Below are positions 1 through 12,500 of a DNA stretch of 64,000 nt, piece by piece. Below the pieces are notes generated by a model, which saw only the letters and a program-made list of their open reading frames with translations, searched no databases and had not been told where the DNA came from. The stretch's first letter is position 1. The number at the start of each line of letters is the position of its first letter. The stretch spans positions 5,903,501-5,967,500 of the forward strand of contig OZ020307.1 in NCBI GenBank assembly GCA_963971305.1. Direction: 5' to 3'. A program made the position numbers and the translations under genes. Source of the DNA: Arcuatula senhousia (taxonomy: Eukaryota; Mollusca; Bivalvia; Mytilida; Mytilidae).

Positions 1-554
1 GAATGAAACGTAGTTTCAACCGTTTAAGTTTAACGTCTTTTATCCTGAATGTATCTCCAATATTGGAGCACTAAACTTAACTAACAAGCAATTAGACATA
101 ACAGAGTCAAGTTTATAAGAGTACATGGTTGAAAATCGGCAATTTTTTGGTTGTTTACTTTTGCAAAAGACAAATATTTTTCAAACGCGGAGATAAAAAA
201 AATTTTGAACACAACTTCCGGCTCCGGACGCGGGCGGGTTTCCGGTAAATGCAGGCGGAAGAAATTTATATTTTTTTCTTAAGGAAACAATTTCACATGT
301 GGGCGGTCCGACGAACAAGTAATTAATTCGGCATGGCCTTAACTTGATATTTGCTTTTATTAGGTATTTGTTTCTAGGACTGTTAACAATAAGTGCTTCA
401 TATGCCTGTGAAGGCTGGCTGTTTTATCTTTGTATTCTAATACATGTATATATGTAATGCAAATGTTAAACAAGTTGCACTGTAAAACAAATACATATAG
501 CTTAACAGCAAATACATTATGATTTTTACAGCTTTGTCAAATAGCAATTCTTAC
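1..554. other. SUZ12 intron 6, partial
   Basis: No further SUZ12 exon or other coding stretch was recognised between the left edge and the donor at 554. A short G/C-rich patch near 215-250 has no clear assignment. Confidence 0.5.
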
Positions 555-3500
555 CTTCCTCTTCTTGTGAGAGATTTTTAATAATTTGGCTTCAACTTGT
601 GCATCTTCTATATCTAAGGCTAAAATAAAATGGAAAAGATATGACAAAAGACAGAAATGGCCAGGTTACAGTGTAAAATTAACTAAAACAGCAAAGAAGA
701 CGTAAATGAACCACAGACCATGAACAGAATCTCTTAATATGGGGACACAAACCAATGTCTTCATTTTTCTCACACACTACTTCTTTTATCTAGATGCAAT
801 TCATTAAATAAGAAAAAAAACATATTTTGGAAAACTTTTCATTTATCTTATGATGAACAAACTATTTTTAATTATCTCCCTTTATATTATTCCACCACTA
901 AATTTATCCTGATTCATTCACTTTTGCAAAATTATTTACTTCTCCTTTTAACTGCATGCAACAAAGATCAGGGACTTTCTTTTGTAAATTGTATCTTTCT
1001 TTGATCTTTTTTGTTGCAGTAAAGTAATGAATCATGTGAAATGTTTTTCACTAGATCGAAGTTTTATTTTACACTTTAACCTACCACTTTGTAAAAAGAA
1101 TCCATTGAATGTTATGTTTAATAGCTGAGATTTTGCCCTGAAAATAAAAATAAAGTGTAAATTAGAAAAAGTCAATTTGAATGCAATTTTTTACAAAACA
1201 AATTCTGATGTTGCCTTTTCAGTTTGGTGTTGGGTAATGTGCTTTAAAATAATTATTGTGATTTTCAAACAAGAGGCTCCCAGGAGCCTGAATCGCTCAC
1301 CTGACATATGTGCCTGAAGTAAAGGTTATTTGGCAAAATCTATTTGACGTTGAAAGGGTCATAAGATTAATAAGGGGGTCATCTGACAATATGGTGGATA
1401 TTAAGGTGCTGATCACTTTTGTTCTCAATCAAAATCTAAAAATCTGTCACACTTTTTGAGTTATTTGCAAAAAAATGCAGTTTAACCTAATGTTCTATTT
1501 TTGGCCACAGTGGCAATGTTTTACAACCAATCAAAAATCCCCACAACAGTTTTATACACCTAATAATAATAAACAATAATACCAAGTTTGGTTCTGATTG
1601 GACTTAAAGTGTCAGAGGAGTTAACATTTTCAATATAATGAGGAAATGCAGTTAAAATGCTCAATTTTGAAGTTCCAAGGGCAATAACTCCTCAAAGGAA
1701 AGGTCCTACAACGTTGACCCTATTACATATTTTGTAGATCTTGATGCGCTTAACAATATGCAATTTAAATTTCTCAAATATCTTGTATAGTTTTCAAGAT
1801 ATTGAGCTAAACAGGTGCGAAATTTGCAAAAAATCCACAAAAAGGGCAATAACTCCTACATGGGTTGTTGGATTTTCTTCAAAATTTCAGAGCTGGTAGA
1901 TCTTGAGGTGCTGATCACTTTTACCCTAGCCAGAATTTTGATATCTGTAGCAGTTTTTGAGTTATTTGCAAAAAACTGCATTCTACCCCTATGTTCTATT
2001 TTTAGCCATGGCGGCCATGTTTTACGACGAATCAAAAATCCCCACATCAGTTCTAAGCATCGAATGCTAATGAACAACCATACCAAGTTTGGTTGCAATT
2101 GGACTTTTGGTGTCAGAGGAGTTAACGTTTGAAAAAGTTACGGACGGACGGACGACGGACGCCAAGTGACGCCAATAGCTCACATGACCCTTCGGGTCAG
2201 GTGAGCTAAAAACCGGTATCACTTTAAATAGCTCAACAGGTTGCCTTTCAGGTAACACATCTGCTCTACATTATAGTAAAATGAGCTTTACAATAGCTTT
2301 CTGTCCCAGATTCTGACCAGTCCAAATTTGGCAGGTGTCAAAGGAAGTCAGGTGTGACTTTACCTTGAAAACAGGTTTCCATTGACAAGTATTTTTGAAG
2401 TTCTATTGTTCATGATGTTATTATAAATTGAAAAGTAATTATTCACCTATTATGTATGATCTGTAGAATGTGTTGTATCAGGATAAATTGGACATAATGC
2501 AAGTCAAGTGCATTTTTAGTAAGAAAAAATGCATTATACATTTAATTGGTCTGGAAATCAAATTTGCAGAAAATCAAATACCAGTTTTTAAAAACAAATA
2601 AATAAATTGTGGAGACAAAGCTACTGTGTTTATGAGTTAATACAATCATCAATGTAATATTATTTTTAAAAGCTATATTATCCAATATGTTGATATTGTA
2701 CCTATAATGCATACAACATATGCAATGCAAAAAATGTGCATTAATCTCAAGTTTACCCCAATATATTTTAGTTTGTCAAATTCTATAGATGATCATAGAC
2801 TGTATTTTCCATTTGAGTTCTATAAATCATCAAAAAAAGGCTTGTAAAATTATGTCTTGCAAAATATTTGAAATATTTATTCATGTTGTGACTTTTTAAA
2901 GCATACAAACTCAGGCAAAAAAAAAATCAGAATTTTTTCATGATAAATAAAAAATTTTCATAAACTTTTATAATAAAATATAACAGAATTTCACTGGAGT
3001 ACATCATGGTGACCAGGAAGAGCATTTGCTTGAAATACCTTTAAAAGTCCATTGTTATGCTAGTTGGTCATTTAATCTCCTATTGTTGGTCCTTTCAATT
3101 ATGTTCAGGTAGACCCATTACCTAACTGTTCCGTTAAATAAACACACTTTTCTGTGTTTTAATGAAATTAGTAAATTATTTACCATTAGATTATATGGAG
3201 TTCTACTTTTTTGTCTTAGCAAATAAAATCTTGTTTCTTGTTGTCAGAATGTAAAATATAAAAAGAAGAGGCTCCCAAGAGCCTGAATCGCTCACCTGAA
3301 CTACACAGGTACATATATTTGTAGATATTATTGTGCTTAACCATATGCGATTTAAATTTCTGAAATATCTTGATTAGTTTTCAAGATATTGGGCTTAATA
3401 AGTGTAAATTTGCCAAAAATTAGGAAAAAGAACAATAACCCCCACATCAGCAGTCAGATCTTTTCGAAAAATTTCAGGACAGGTAGGTCTTCATATGCTG

Positions 3501-6500
3501 ATCACTTTTGATTCCTGCACAATTTTGATATCTGAAACCATTTTTGAGTTATTAGCAAAAAAATACAATTTCCCCCTTTGTTCTATTTTTAGCCATGACG
3601 GCCATGTTTTTTACAAATAAAAAATCTGAATGATAGAGTTGTAGCATATAACGCTATTAAACAAGTGTGCCATTTTAAGATGCAGTTGGTTTTACCTTGT
3701 CAAACAAGTTAATCTTTGAAATTCAGAGGAAAAGTAATGAACAAGTGTGGCCACTAAAAGTATGTCTCGCCTGCCGGCACCATCGCTAAAATCAACTACC
3801 TAAGCTTTCATTTCTTGATATAAACACAAAAAGTGTCAATATACCTAATAACAGATGCCTAGTTATTATACTATTCAAGCAATCCATTGTCCACACAAGT
3901 ATTACAAAAAGTTTTCTGTCTGAAAAAAGACCTAAGTTCACAGAGTCACTGGAGCGTAAAAATGGGGTCATGGTCACATGGCATGGTGACAGTTGCGTTG
4001 TCCATAACTGCAACTGTCTGTTTACCCAATATCAGATGCCTAGCTATTATACTTTTCAAGCAATTCATCTTCCATAAAAGTCTTACAATAAGTTTTTCGG
4101 CCTGAAAAACACCTAAGTTCACAGAGTCACTGGAGCGTGAAAATGGGGTCAGGGTCACAAGGCATGGTGACAGTTGCATGGACCATAACCTAAACTGTCT
4201 GTATACTAAATATCAGAAGCCTAGCTATTATACTTTTTAAGCAATTCATCGTCCACAAAAGTCTTACAAAAAAGTTTACAGCCTGAAAAAAGACCTAAGT
4301 TCACAGAGTCACTGGAGTGTGAAAATGGGGTCAGGGTCAAACGGCATGGTGACAGTTGCATGGACCATAACCTAAACTGTCTGTATACTAAATATCAGAT
4401 GCCTAGCTATTATACTTTTCAAGCAATTCATCGTCCACAAAAGTCTTACAAAAAAGTTTACAGCCTGAAAAAAGACCTAAGTTCACAGAGTCACTGGAGC
4501 GTGAAAATGGGGTCAGGGTCAAACGGCATGGGGACAGTTGCGTAGACCATAACCTGAACTGTCTGTATTCGAAATATCAGATGCATATCTATTATACTTT
4601 TTAAGCAATTCATCGTCCACAAAAGTCTTACAAAAAAGTTTACGGCCTGAAAAAAGACCTAAGTTCACAGAGTCACTGGAGCGTGAAAATGGGGTCAGGG
4701 TCAAAAGGCATGGTGACAGTTGCGTAGACCATAACCTGAACTGTCTGTATACCAAATATCAGATGCCTAGCTATCATACTTTTCAAGCAATTCATCGTCC
4801 ACAAAAGTCTTACAAAAAAGTTTACAGCCTGAAAAAAGACCTAAGTTCACAGAGTCACTGGAGCGTGAAAATGGGGTCAGGGTCAAACGGCATGGTGACA
4901 GTTGCGTAGACCATAACCTGAACTGTCTGTATACCAAATATCAGATGCCTAGCTATTATACTTTTCAAGCAATTCATTGTCCACAAAAGTCTTACAAAAA
5001 AGTTTACGCCGCCGCCGTCACCGTCGCCGCCGCCGTCGCCGGAAAGTAATACCTATGTCTCGCCTTCCGCGACTATTCGTCGCAGGCGAGACAAAAATGG
5101 TAAATTTTGTTGTTTAAAGGATAATAACTCCTAAAAGAAATGGTCCTACAGCTTTGACCTAAATACATGAAATGTAGATCTTGATGTGCTTAATCATATG
5201 CAACTTATATAAATTTTTGAAATACCTTATATAGTTTTCAAGATACAGGGCTAAATAAGTGAGAAAAAAAAATTAAAAAATCCAAAGGGCAATAACTCCT
5301 ATGTCGATTGTTGGATCTTCTTGAATATTTCTTAACAGGTAGATCTTGAGATGCTGATCACTTTTGTCTCCCTTCAGAATTTTGATACCTGTAATTATTT
5401 TTGAGTAATTAGCAAAAAACTGCAATTTACCCAATGTTCTATTTTTAGCCATGGCGGCCATATTTTTTGACGAATCAAAAATCTGAACGACAGTTTTGTA
5501 CACATAATGCCATTAAAGAACTGTACCAAGTTTGGTTGAAGTTGGATGTATGGTGTCAGACAAGTTAATCTATGAAATTCAGGGGAAAAGTAATGAAAAA
5601 TGGTAAATTTTGATGCTTTAAGGGCCATAACTCCTAAAAGAAATGGTTCTACAGCTTTGACCTTATTACATAAAATGTAGATCTTGATGAGCTGAATCAT
5701 ATGCAATTTGAATTTTTAAAATATCTTGTATAGTTTTCAAGATATAGGGCTACATAAGTGCAAAATTTTGAAAAAATCCAGAAAAAGGGCAATAACTCCT
5801 ACATCGGTTGTTGGATCTTCTTGAAAATTTCTGGGCAGGTAGATCTTGATGTGCTGATCACTTTTACCCTTTGACAGAATTTTGATATCTGGTACTGTTT
5901 TTGAGTTATTAGCAAAAAACTGCAATTTACCACTATGTTCTATTTTTAGCCATGGCGGCCATGTTTTATTACGAATCAAAAATCCGAACGATAGTTTTGT
6001 ACACATAATGCTACTAAACAACTGTACCAAGTTTGGTTGCAATTGGACTTATGGTGTCTGACAAGTTAAAGTTTGAAAAATTGTTAACAGACAACAACGA
6101 CGACGACAACGACGGACGCCAAGTGATGGTATAAGCTCCCATGGACCTTCGGTCCAGGTGAGCTAAAAAGTTATTTCTATTTTTATTTCAAATATGAAAT
6201 CTATTCAAGAGACAATTTTTTTTTTTAAATTGTTGATTTATAGAACTCAAATGTACTGTAATAGGTAAATTCACAAATTACTTTTGAATTCATAAATAAC
6301 ACCATGAACAATAGAACTTTAACAATACTAGCCAATGAAAACCTGTTTTCAAGGTAAAGTCACATCTGACTTCTTTGGACACCTGCCCAAATTAGACTGG
6401 TCAGAATCTGGGACAGAAAGCTATTGGAAAGGTCATTTTACTATTATGTAGGGCAGAGGTGTTATCTGAAAGGCTACTTGTTGAGCTATTTAAAGTGCTA

Positions 6501-9500
6501 CCAGTTTTTGGAAAATCACAATAATAAAAAAATAACATTAAGAAAAATAACACATGAGAACATATAAAATGTAATTGCTGCGTTGAAAATTACAAAAGAA
6601 AACTAGAAAAACTGTGAGCCGCAGCTCACAAATAAATACCCCCCACCCCCCCAAAAAAAATTAATCAGATAAAATTTAGAATAGGAGATGCACATCTACA
6701 TTATGTCACAAAGATTGTGTGTAAGTTTCATGACAATCCATCAAGGGGTTTAGGAGGAGTTGCAGATAAGAGATGGGCACCCCCATGTAGTCGAATGGCT
6801 GAGTCCATGTATTGCTATGGGAAACCCCAAAATCATTCTGATCAAACTTTCAAATAGTAGGTGCACATCTATATTATGTTACAAAGATTGTGTAAAAGTT
6901 TCATGACAATCCATCAAGTGGTTTAGGATGAGTTGTGGATAAGAGATGGTTACCCCCATGTAGGCGAATGGCTAAGTCCATGTTTTGCTATGGGAAACTC
7001 CAAAAATCATTCTGATCAAATTTTAAAATAGTAGGTGCACATCTACATTATGTCACAAAGATTGTGTGTAAGTTTCATGAAAATCCATCAAGGGGTTTAG
7101 GAGGAGTTGCGGATAAGAGATGGGTACCCCCATGTAGTCGAATAGCTAAGTCCATGTTTTGCTATGGGAAACCCCAAAAACACCATTCTGATCAAATTTT
7201 AAAATAGTAGGTGCACATCTACATTATGTCACAACAATTGTGTGTAAGTTTCATGAAAATCCATCAAGGGGTTTAGGAGGAGTTGCGGATAAGAGATGGG
7301 TACCCCCATGTAGGCGAATGGCTAAGTCCATGTTTTGCTATGGAAAACTCCAAAAATCATTCTGATCAAATTTTAAAATAGTAGGTGCACATCTACATTA
7401 TGTCACAAAGATTGTGTGTAAGTTTCATGAAAATCCACCAAGGGGTTTAGGAGGAGTTGCGGATAAGAGATGGGTACCCTAAAGTGTAACGGAAGGACGG
7501 ACGGACGGAAGGACGGACGGACGGACGGAAGGACGGACGGACACCCCTATCACTATATACCCCCCACTTTTGAAGTGGGGGGTATAATAAAACTGTCACT
7601 TTAACAATATCAGACTCACTTGTCCTGACATAGGGGTAAAATAACAGCAGACTAACTTGTCCTGATATAGGGGTAAAATAACAGCAGACTAACTTGTCCT
7701 GGCCTGGGGGTAAAATAACAGCAGACTTAATTGTCCTGACATAGGGGTAAAATAACAGCAGACTAACTTGTCCTGACATAGGGGTAAAATGAAAGCAGAC
7801 TTACTTGTCCTGATATAGGGGTAAAATAACAGCAGACTAACTTGCCCTCACAAAGGGGTAAAATAACAGCAGACTTACTTGTCCTGACATAGCGGTAAAA
7901 TAACAGCAGACTTACTTGTCCTGACATAGCGGTAAAATAACAGCAGACTTACCTGTGTTGACATAGGTGTAAAATAACAGCAGACTTACTTGTCCTGATA
8001 TACTGTAGGGGTAAAATAACAGCAGACTAACTTGTCCTGACTTAGGGGTAAAATAACAGCAGACTTACTTGTCCTGACATTGGGGTAAAATAACAGCAGA
8101 CCAACTTGTCCTGACATAGGGGGAAAATAACAGCAGAATTACTTGTCCTGATATAGGGGTAAAATAACAGCAGACTTACTTGTCCTGACATAGGGGTAAA
8201 ATAACAGCAGACTCACTTGTCCTGACATAGGGGTAAAATAACAGCAGACAAACTTTTCCTGACATAGGGGTAAAATAACAGCAGACTTACTTGTCCTGAC
8301 ATAGAGTATTTGTAAGCTTCTGTTCCACTGTAGATAACAGAGAATTGATCTTGAAGATTTTTCTGAAAACAAACAAGCAAATTCTTATAAAAGGAATTCA
8401 CCAGTGATGGAATCAGATAAAACACATTACCAGTAATACATGTAAGTCTTGGGATATCATGTTTTTAAAACAAAAATAAATTTAGGCTGTGAGTTATAAC
8501 AGACAAGCCAATGTGTCAGAGTCATTTTAAAATGTATTTAATACATTTCCTGTAAAATAATCACAATGCATAAATGAAAAATATAATACTGGTACTGGTC
8601 CCCAGTTTTGGATAAATGAGACACCAAAAACCTTCATTCAAAGAATTTAATCCAGTTATAAGTAAATGGATATGTGTTAGATAAATAAATGAAGGAAGTA
8701 AAAAATCTTCTATTAAAGTCAATCCAACAGGTTATTTTTCCTAACTAGTAAAACTTAAAATGCAAACTTTATTCTAAATTTCAACCAAATAATTACATAC
8801 AGGTAGATGTAATTTAAAGTAACCAATTCAACACAGATGTGGATTCATCATAGTCACAGATTATCCAACCAAACAAAGACTATCATCATAAATTACACAA
8901 AACAAACCTCTTACACTGGTCATTTGGTTTCAGTACTTGTACAAACCTTTTACTATTAGTTACTGATCTTCTGTGTTTCTGGTAAAGCAGAGTTCTTTGT
9001 AAAAATATTGGCTGAAAAATCAGGAGACCTTTGAATCATTACTGCACATAATTTTGTTCGTATCAGATTAAAAGGAGATTCTGGATATACTAAAGGTGTT
9101 GAGAAAAACCATTATTCTAGGCAAAAATGTTTTAAACAAATATAAAATCAATATCATATTCAAATAGGAGAAAAATAAACCAATAAAATTATGACTTTGG
9201 ACATATTTCCTATACCAATACAAGACAATTCTGTTTGCAAAATGAATTGTACACATTAATGTCTGAAGAACTTACAGCTACTAAGTGTCTATTCCTGAGA
9301 TATCTGTAAATCTGTGTTGGTTCTGTAAAAGAAATGAAAACAATATTATGAAACCAACAAGCAAATAGAAATGTGTCTATGAGCCAAAGGATGCCCCTCC
9401 CATTCTGGAATATCACTAACCCCCAAAATGTTTGACCTGGGATATGAACCTAAACCTAAGTTGTTCATGCGTTAAATATAGGCCACAATGACATAATTTC

Positions 9501-12500
9501 TAACGGGTGGTGAAGCGCTACCAAAGACACATCTAGTGGTGAAATACAATTGATCCCTGACATGTAGTATCACAGATACATGTATGAACCTTAACCAAGG
9601 TCATTCATGTATCAAATATAGGTCACAGTGACCTTATTTCTAAAGGGTAGTGTAGCGCAACCCAAGAACCATCTAATGCAAACTCCTTCACAGTAGGCTT
9701 ATCCTTCCCGACAAAAATAGGCCAGGATTATCCCACTGCTTCAGGCTTGTATGAATTCTATTAAGATTCTTGATAAAAAAAAAATATGTGAATAAATTTT
9801 CAAAATTTTGCTATACATGTAGTTAGCCATGAAAACATCAAAGTTTTTGTAATATTTTTTTTAGAAGAATTAATTCAGTTTGTTGTAAAACCAGTTTAAA
9901 TGAGTACGCACTATTTTAAAGTGAAGTTAAGTCGAGGTATTTAGGCTATACTATAAACAATGTGGTTGCCTAATGCATTTAGGTATACTGTGGATTCATT
10001 TATTTTCGTGGGTAGCAATTTTCATGGTTAGGTGAAAAAGTATCAGTTTGCGGATTGTAAAATTCGTGGTTCTTTAGTCTGCAGCAGTCACACTAATGTT
10101 AAATTTCCTTTTTGTGGGATATCAAATTTCATGGTTGAAGGCTACCCACGAAAACCACAAAAATTTATACCCCATGAATAATAATGAAACCACAGTATGC
10201 TAGTACTTTTCATGGTTTTTAATTTAGAGAGTAGGGGTCAAAAAGAGGTTATTAAAAAGAAACCCAGAAGCCTGGTGCAGTGATTAGTGGACGGACCGTT
10301 ACAGACAGGAGCTGGAACTGTGAGGAGATTGCACCTAATGGTGAGATACCATTGACCAAAAACACATAGTAGGCCAAAAAAAAAAGTAGGTGAGTTTACT
10401 GTCACCCGACCCTACCTAATTTTTACCCCCCTACCCTAAAGTTTTTTTAGCATTTTCCATTAAGCACTGTTAAAGTCACAAAGCTGCCCCCATAGACTCA
10501 AGGTAAAAAAAAAATTATAAAAAAAAAATAATTTCCTACTTACCGACCCTAATTTTTTTCAGCATGTGACAGTAAACACACATACTTTTTTGTTTGGCCG
10601 TATCTTGGTTTCAAAGGAAACAAGTAAATCCTTGGCATTTACTATCCACTCACTATTTATTGTGAACTGACAAATAATGGTTGTCTTCCCATAAAAAATA
10701 TCTGCAGAGAAACTATTTTCATCCACTCCTGATTTAAAACTAGAACATGTCGAATGGCAGTCTTTCATAGACATTGCTCTGTCTTAAAAAAATTGGTAAA
10801 CAGGAAGCAGATGAGTTATAGGCATGAAATTGCTTTACACTATATTGTTCTATAGGGGGAAGCTACACATCAAATGGACATGTACATATAGAAGCAAAGA
10901 AAACTGACAAAAAATTTCGTGATGCCACAGGAAAATGTATACAGGGCTGCCAACTATCAGGATTTTTCTTACTTCTGTTTCATGTTGTATTGATACCTGA
11001 AAATTGGGAAGGTTTGCAGCCCTATCCACACGTTGCGCATTTGCGGTATTGGCCAATAATTTAGCAAAAAGAGGAGGAACTGGTAAAAAAACTGGTTCCA
11101 ACATGCTAATGGAAGAAGAAAGTAACTTCTTTATTTCCGTTCAAGATTGATTTTTTTATGGGTTGGAAATGTTGATTGTTGGATATAGGGATGTTCGCCG
11201 TGACGTCAGAGCTTACCTGTGGAATATTTTTGGAGGGCAAAAAGACAATAAAATTGTGTTGAAAAACGTCTTTAAACTGTCATAACTTTTTTGTTTTTCT
11301 AGATAATTGAAAAATTCTTTTGGTTCTACAACTTTCAGAAAAAGATCGTTTTTGTAGTGCATTTTACAAATAAATATTCAGTGGTTCAAAAGATCGAAAA
11401 TTTGGTTGATTTAAAATTTTCAACAAAAATCAACTTGGTCCAGAAACAATTTTGTAGAAAATTTATTTTTTTAGCAATCTTTTAAAACTTTATTTTGGTA
11501 AATATGAATAAATTTTTCTTCCTAGAACCGTTTACAGAACCAATTTATTTTATCAAATAAAAAAGTTACAAGGATTTAAAATTGGCACTGGATAGAGTTA
11601 CCTGGTAAAGTAACAATAAGAAAAAAAATTATTGTTACCTGACACCGGAAGGACAGACTAACGGAAAACCGTGTAACGGACGCGGACCTGTTTTAAGTAA
11701 CAATAAGTAGCTTTTCTTATTGTTACTCGGCGTTATTGTTACCTGATTATATGAATTTGAATATTCTTGTATTTCAGAATATTATTAACAATATGTACAA
11801 TTTCTTTATATATAATGTTTTTGTAATTGAAAACTTGAATGATTCCTTCAATATATCCTCCAGAACTAGAGATTAAAGAAATCACAGAATCCACTTGCTT
11901 TACATAATTCTTTGATCTACATCTCGAATTTGACCCGGGTGGTCATCTCAGTACAAAAAAATACGATAAAAGAGACGATTTTAATTTCAAAATTATTAAT
12001 TTTCCTAACCTGGAAAGTAACATACCAACGTCACTTGCATACAGTGTCTATATTTCACAATAAATTCGATATGCCAGGGCTTGTACACATCAAAATGGCT
12101 TCCGAGATACCGGTGGTAAATTTTTCAATTGGAGAAAAATTCAATTCACTTATCGAATTCGAACAGAAGTTAAATTGGTATATGTACCAAGAAACCAAAT
12201 TTGTTAAACTTTATAAAAGAAGTTCGAGTAAATTAGAAAACTCAAAGACAGGCACAGAAGTCATGATGTCCATATTCAGGCCTCCATTGTTTGTGATGGT
12301 TGCCTGGAATGGTATCATCTGTCATGTGTCGGACTTAAAAATCCACCCAAAGATTTGAAAGCAACCTACTGGATGTGTAGGAAATGTAACCAAAAATAAA
12401 ATAACTTGCACTTAAATTCGTCCTAATTCAAATTTTATTATTGTTTTCATATGACTGTATCACGTGTATTAAAATAGGCTAATAAATAAAAAACAAAGAT

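Noticed and set aside
7602..8303. Regular ~37-bp repeats resembling a CRISPR array
   Set aside because: There are no unique spacers; units are contiguous tandem copies and derive from a eukaryotic exon/intron border.
7447..8425. Open frames of 70-110 codons rich in LLLFYPYVRTS-type repeats
   Set aside because: They are translations of the minisatellite and the GGAC tract, not genes.
10559..10774. 71-codon open frame on the minus strand with a possible acceptor before it, considered as a SUZ12 exon
   Set aside because: SUZ12 exon 1 (ends in phase 1 with A) joins exon 2 (starts AA) to make the conserved FEKPTQIY, leaving no place for an extra exon. Part of the frame also runs into a MITE.
10850..11104. 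Open frame on the minus strand considered as an alternative first exon
   Set aside because: It does not match SUZ12 and lies between exons 1 and 2, which already join in phase.
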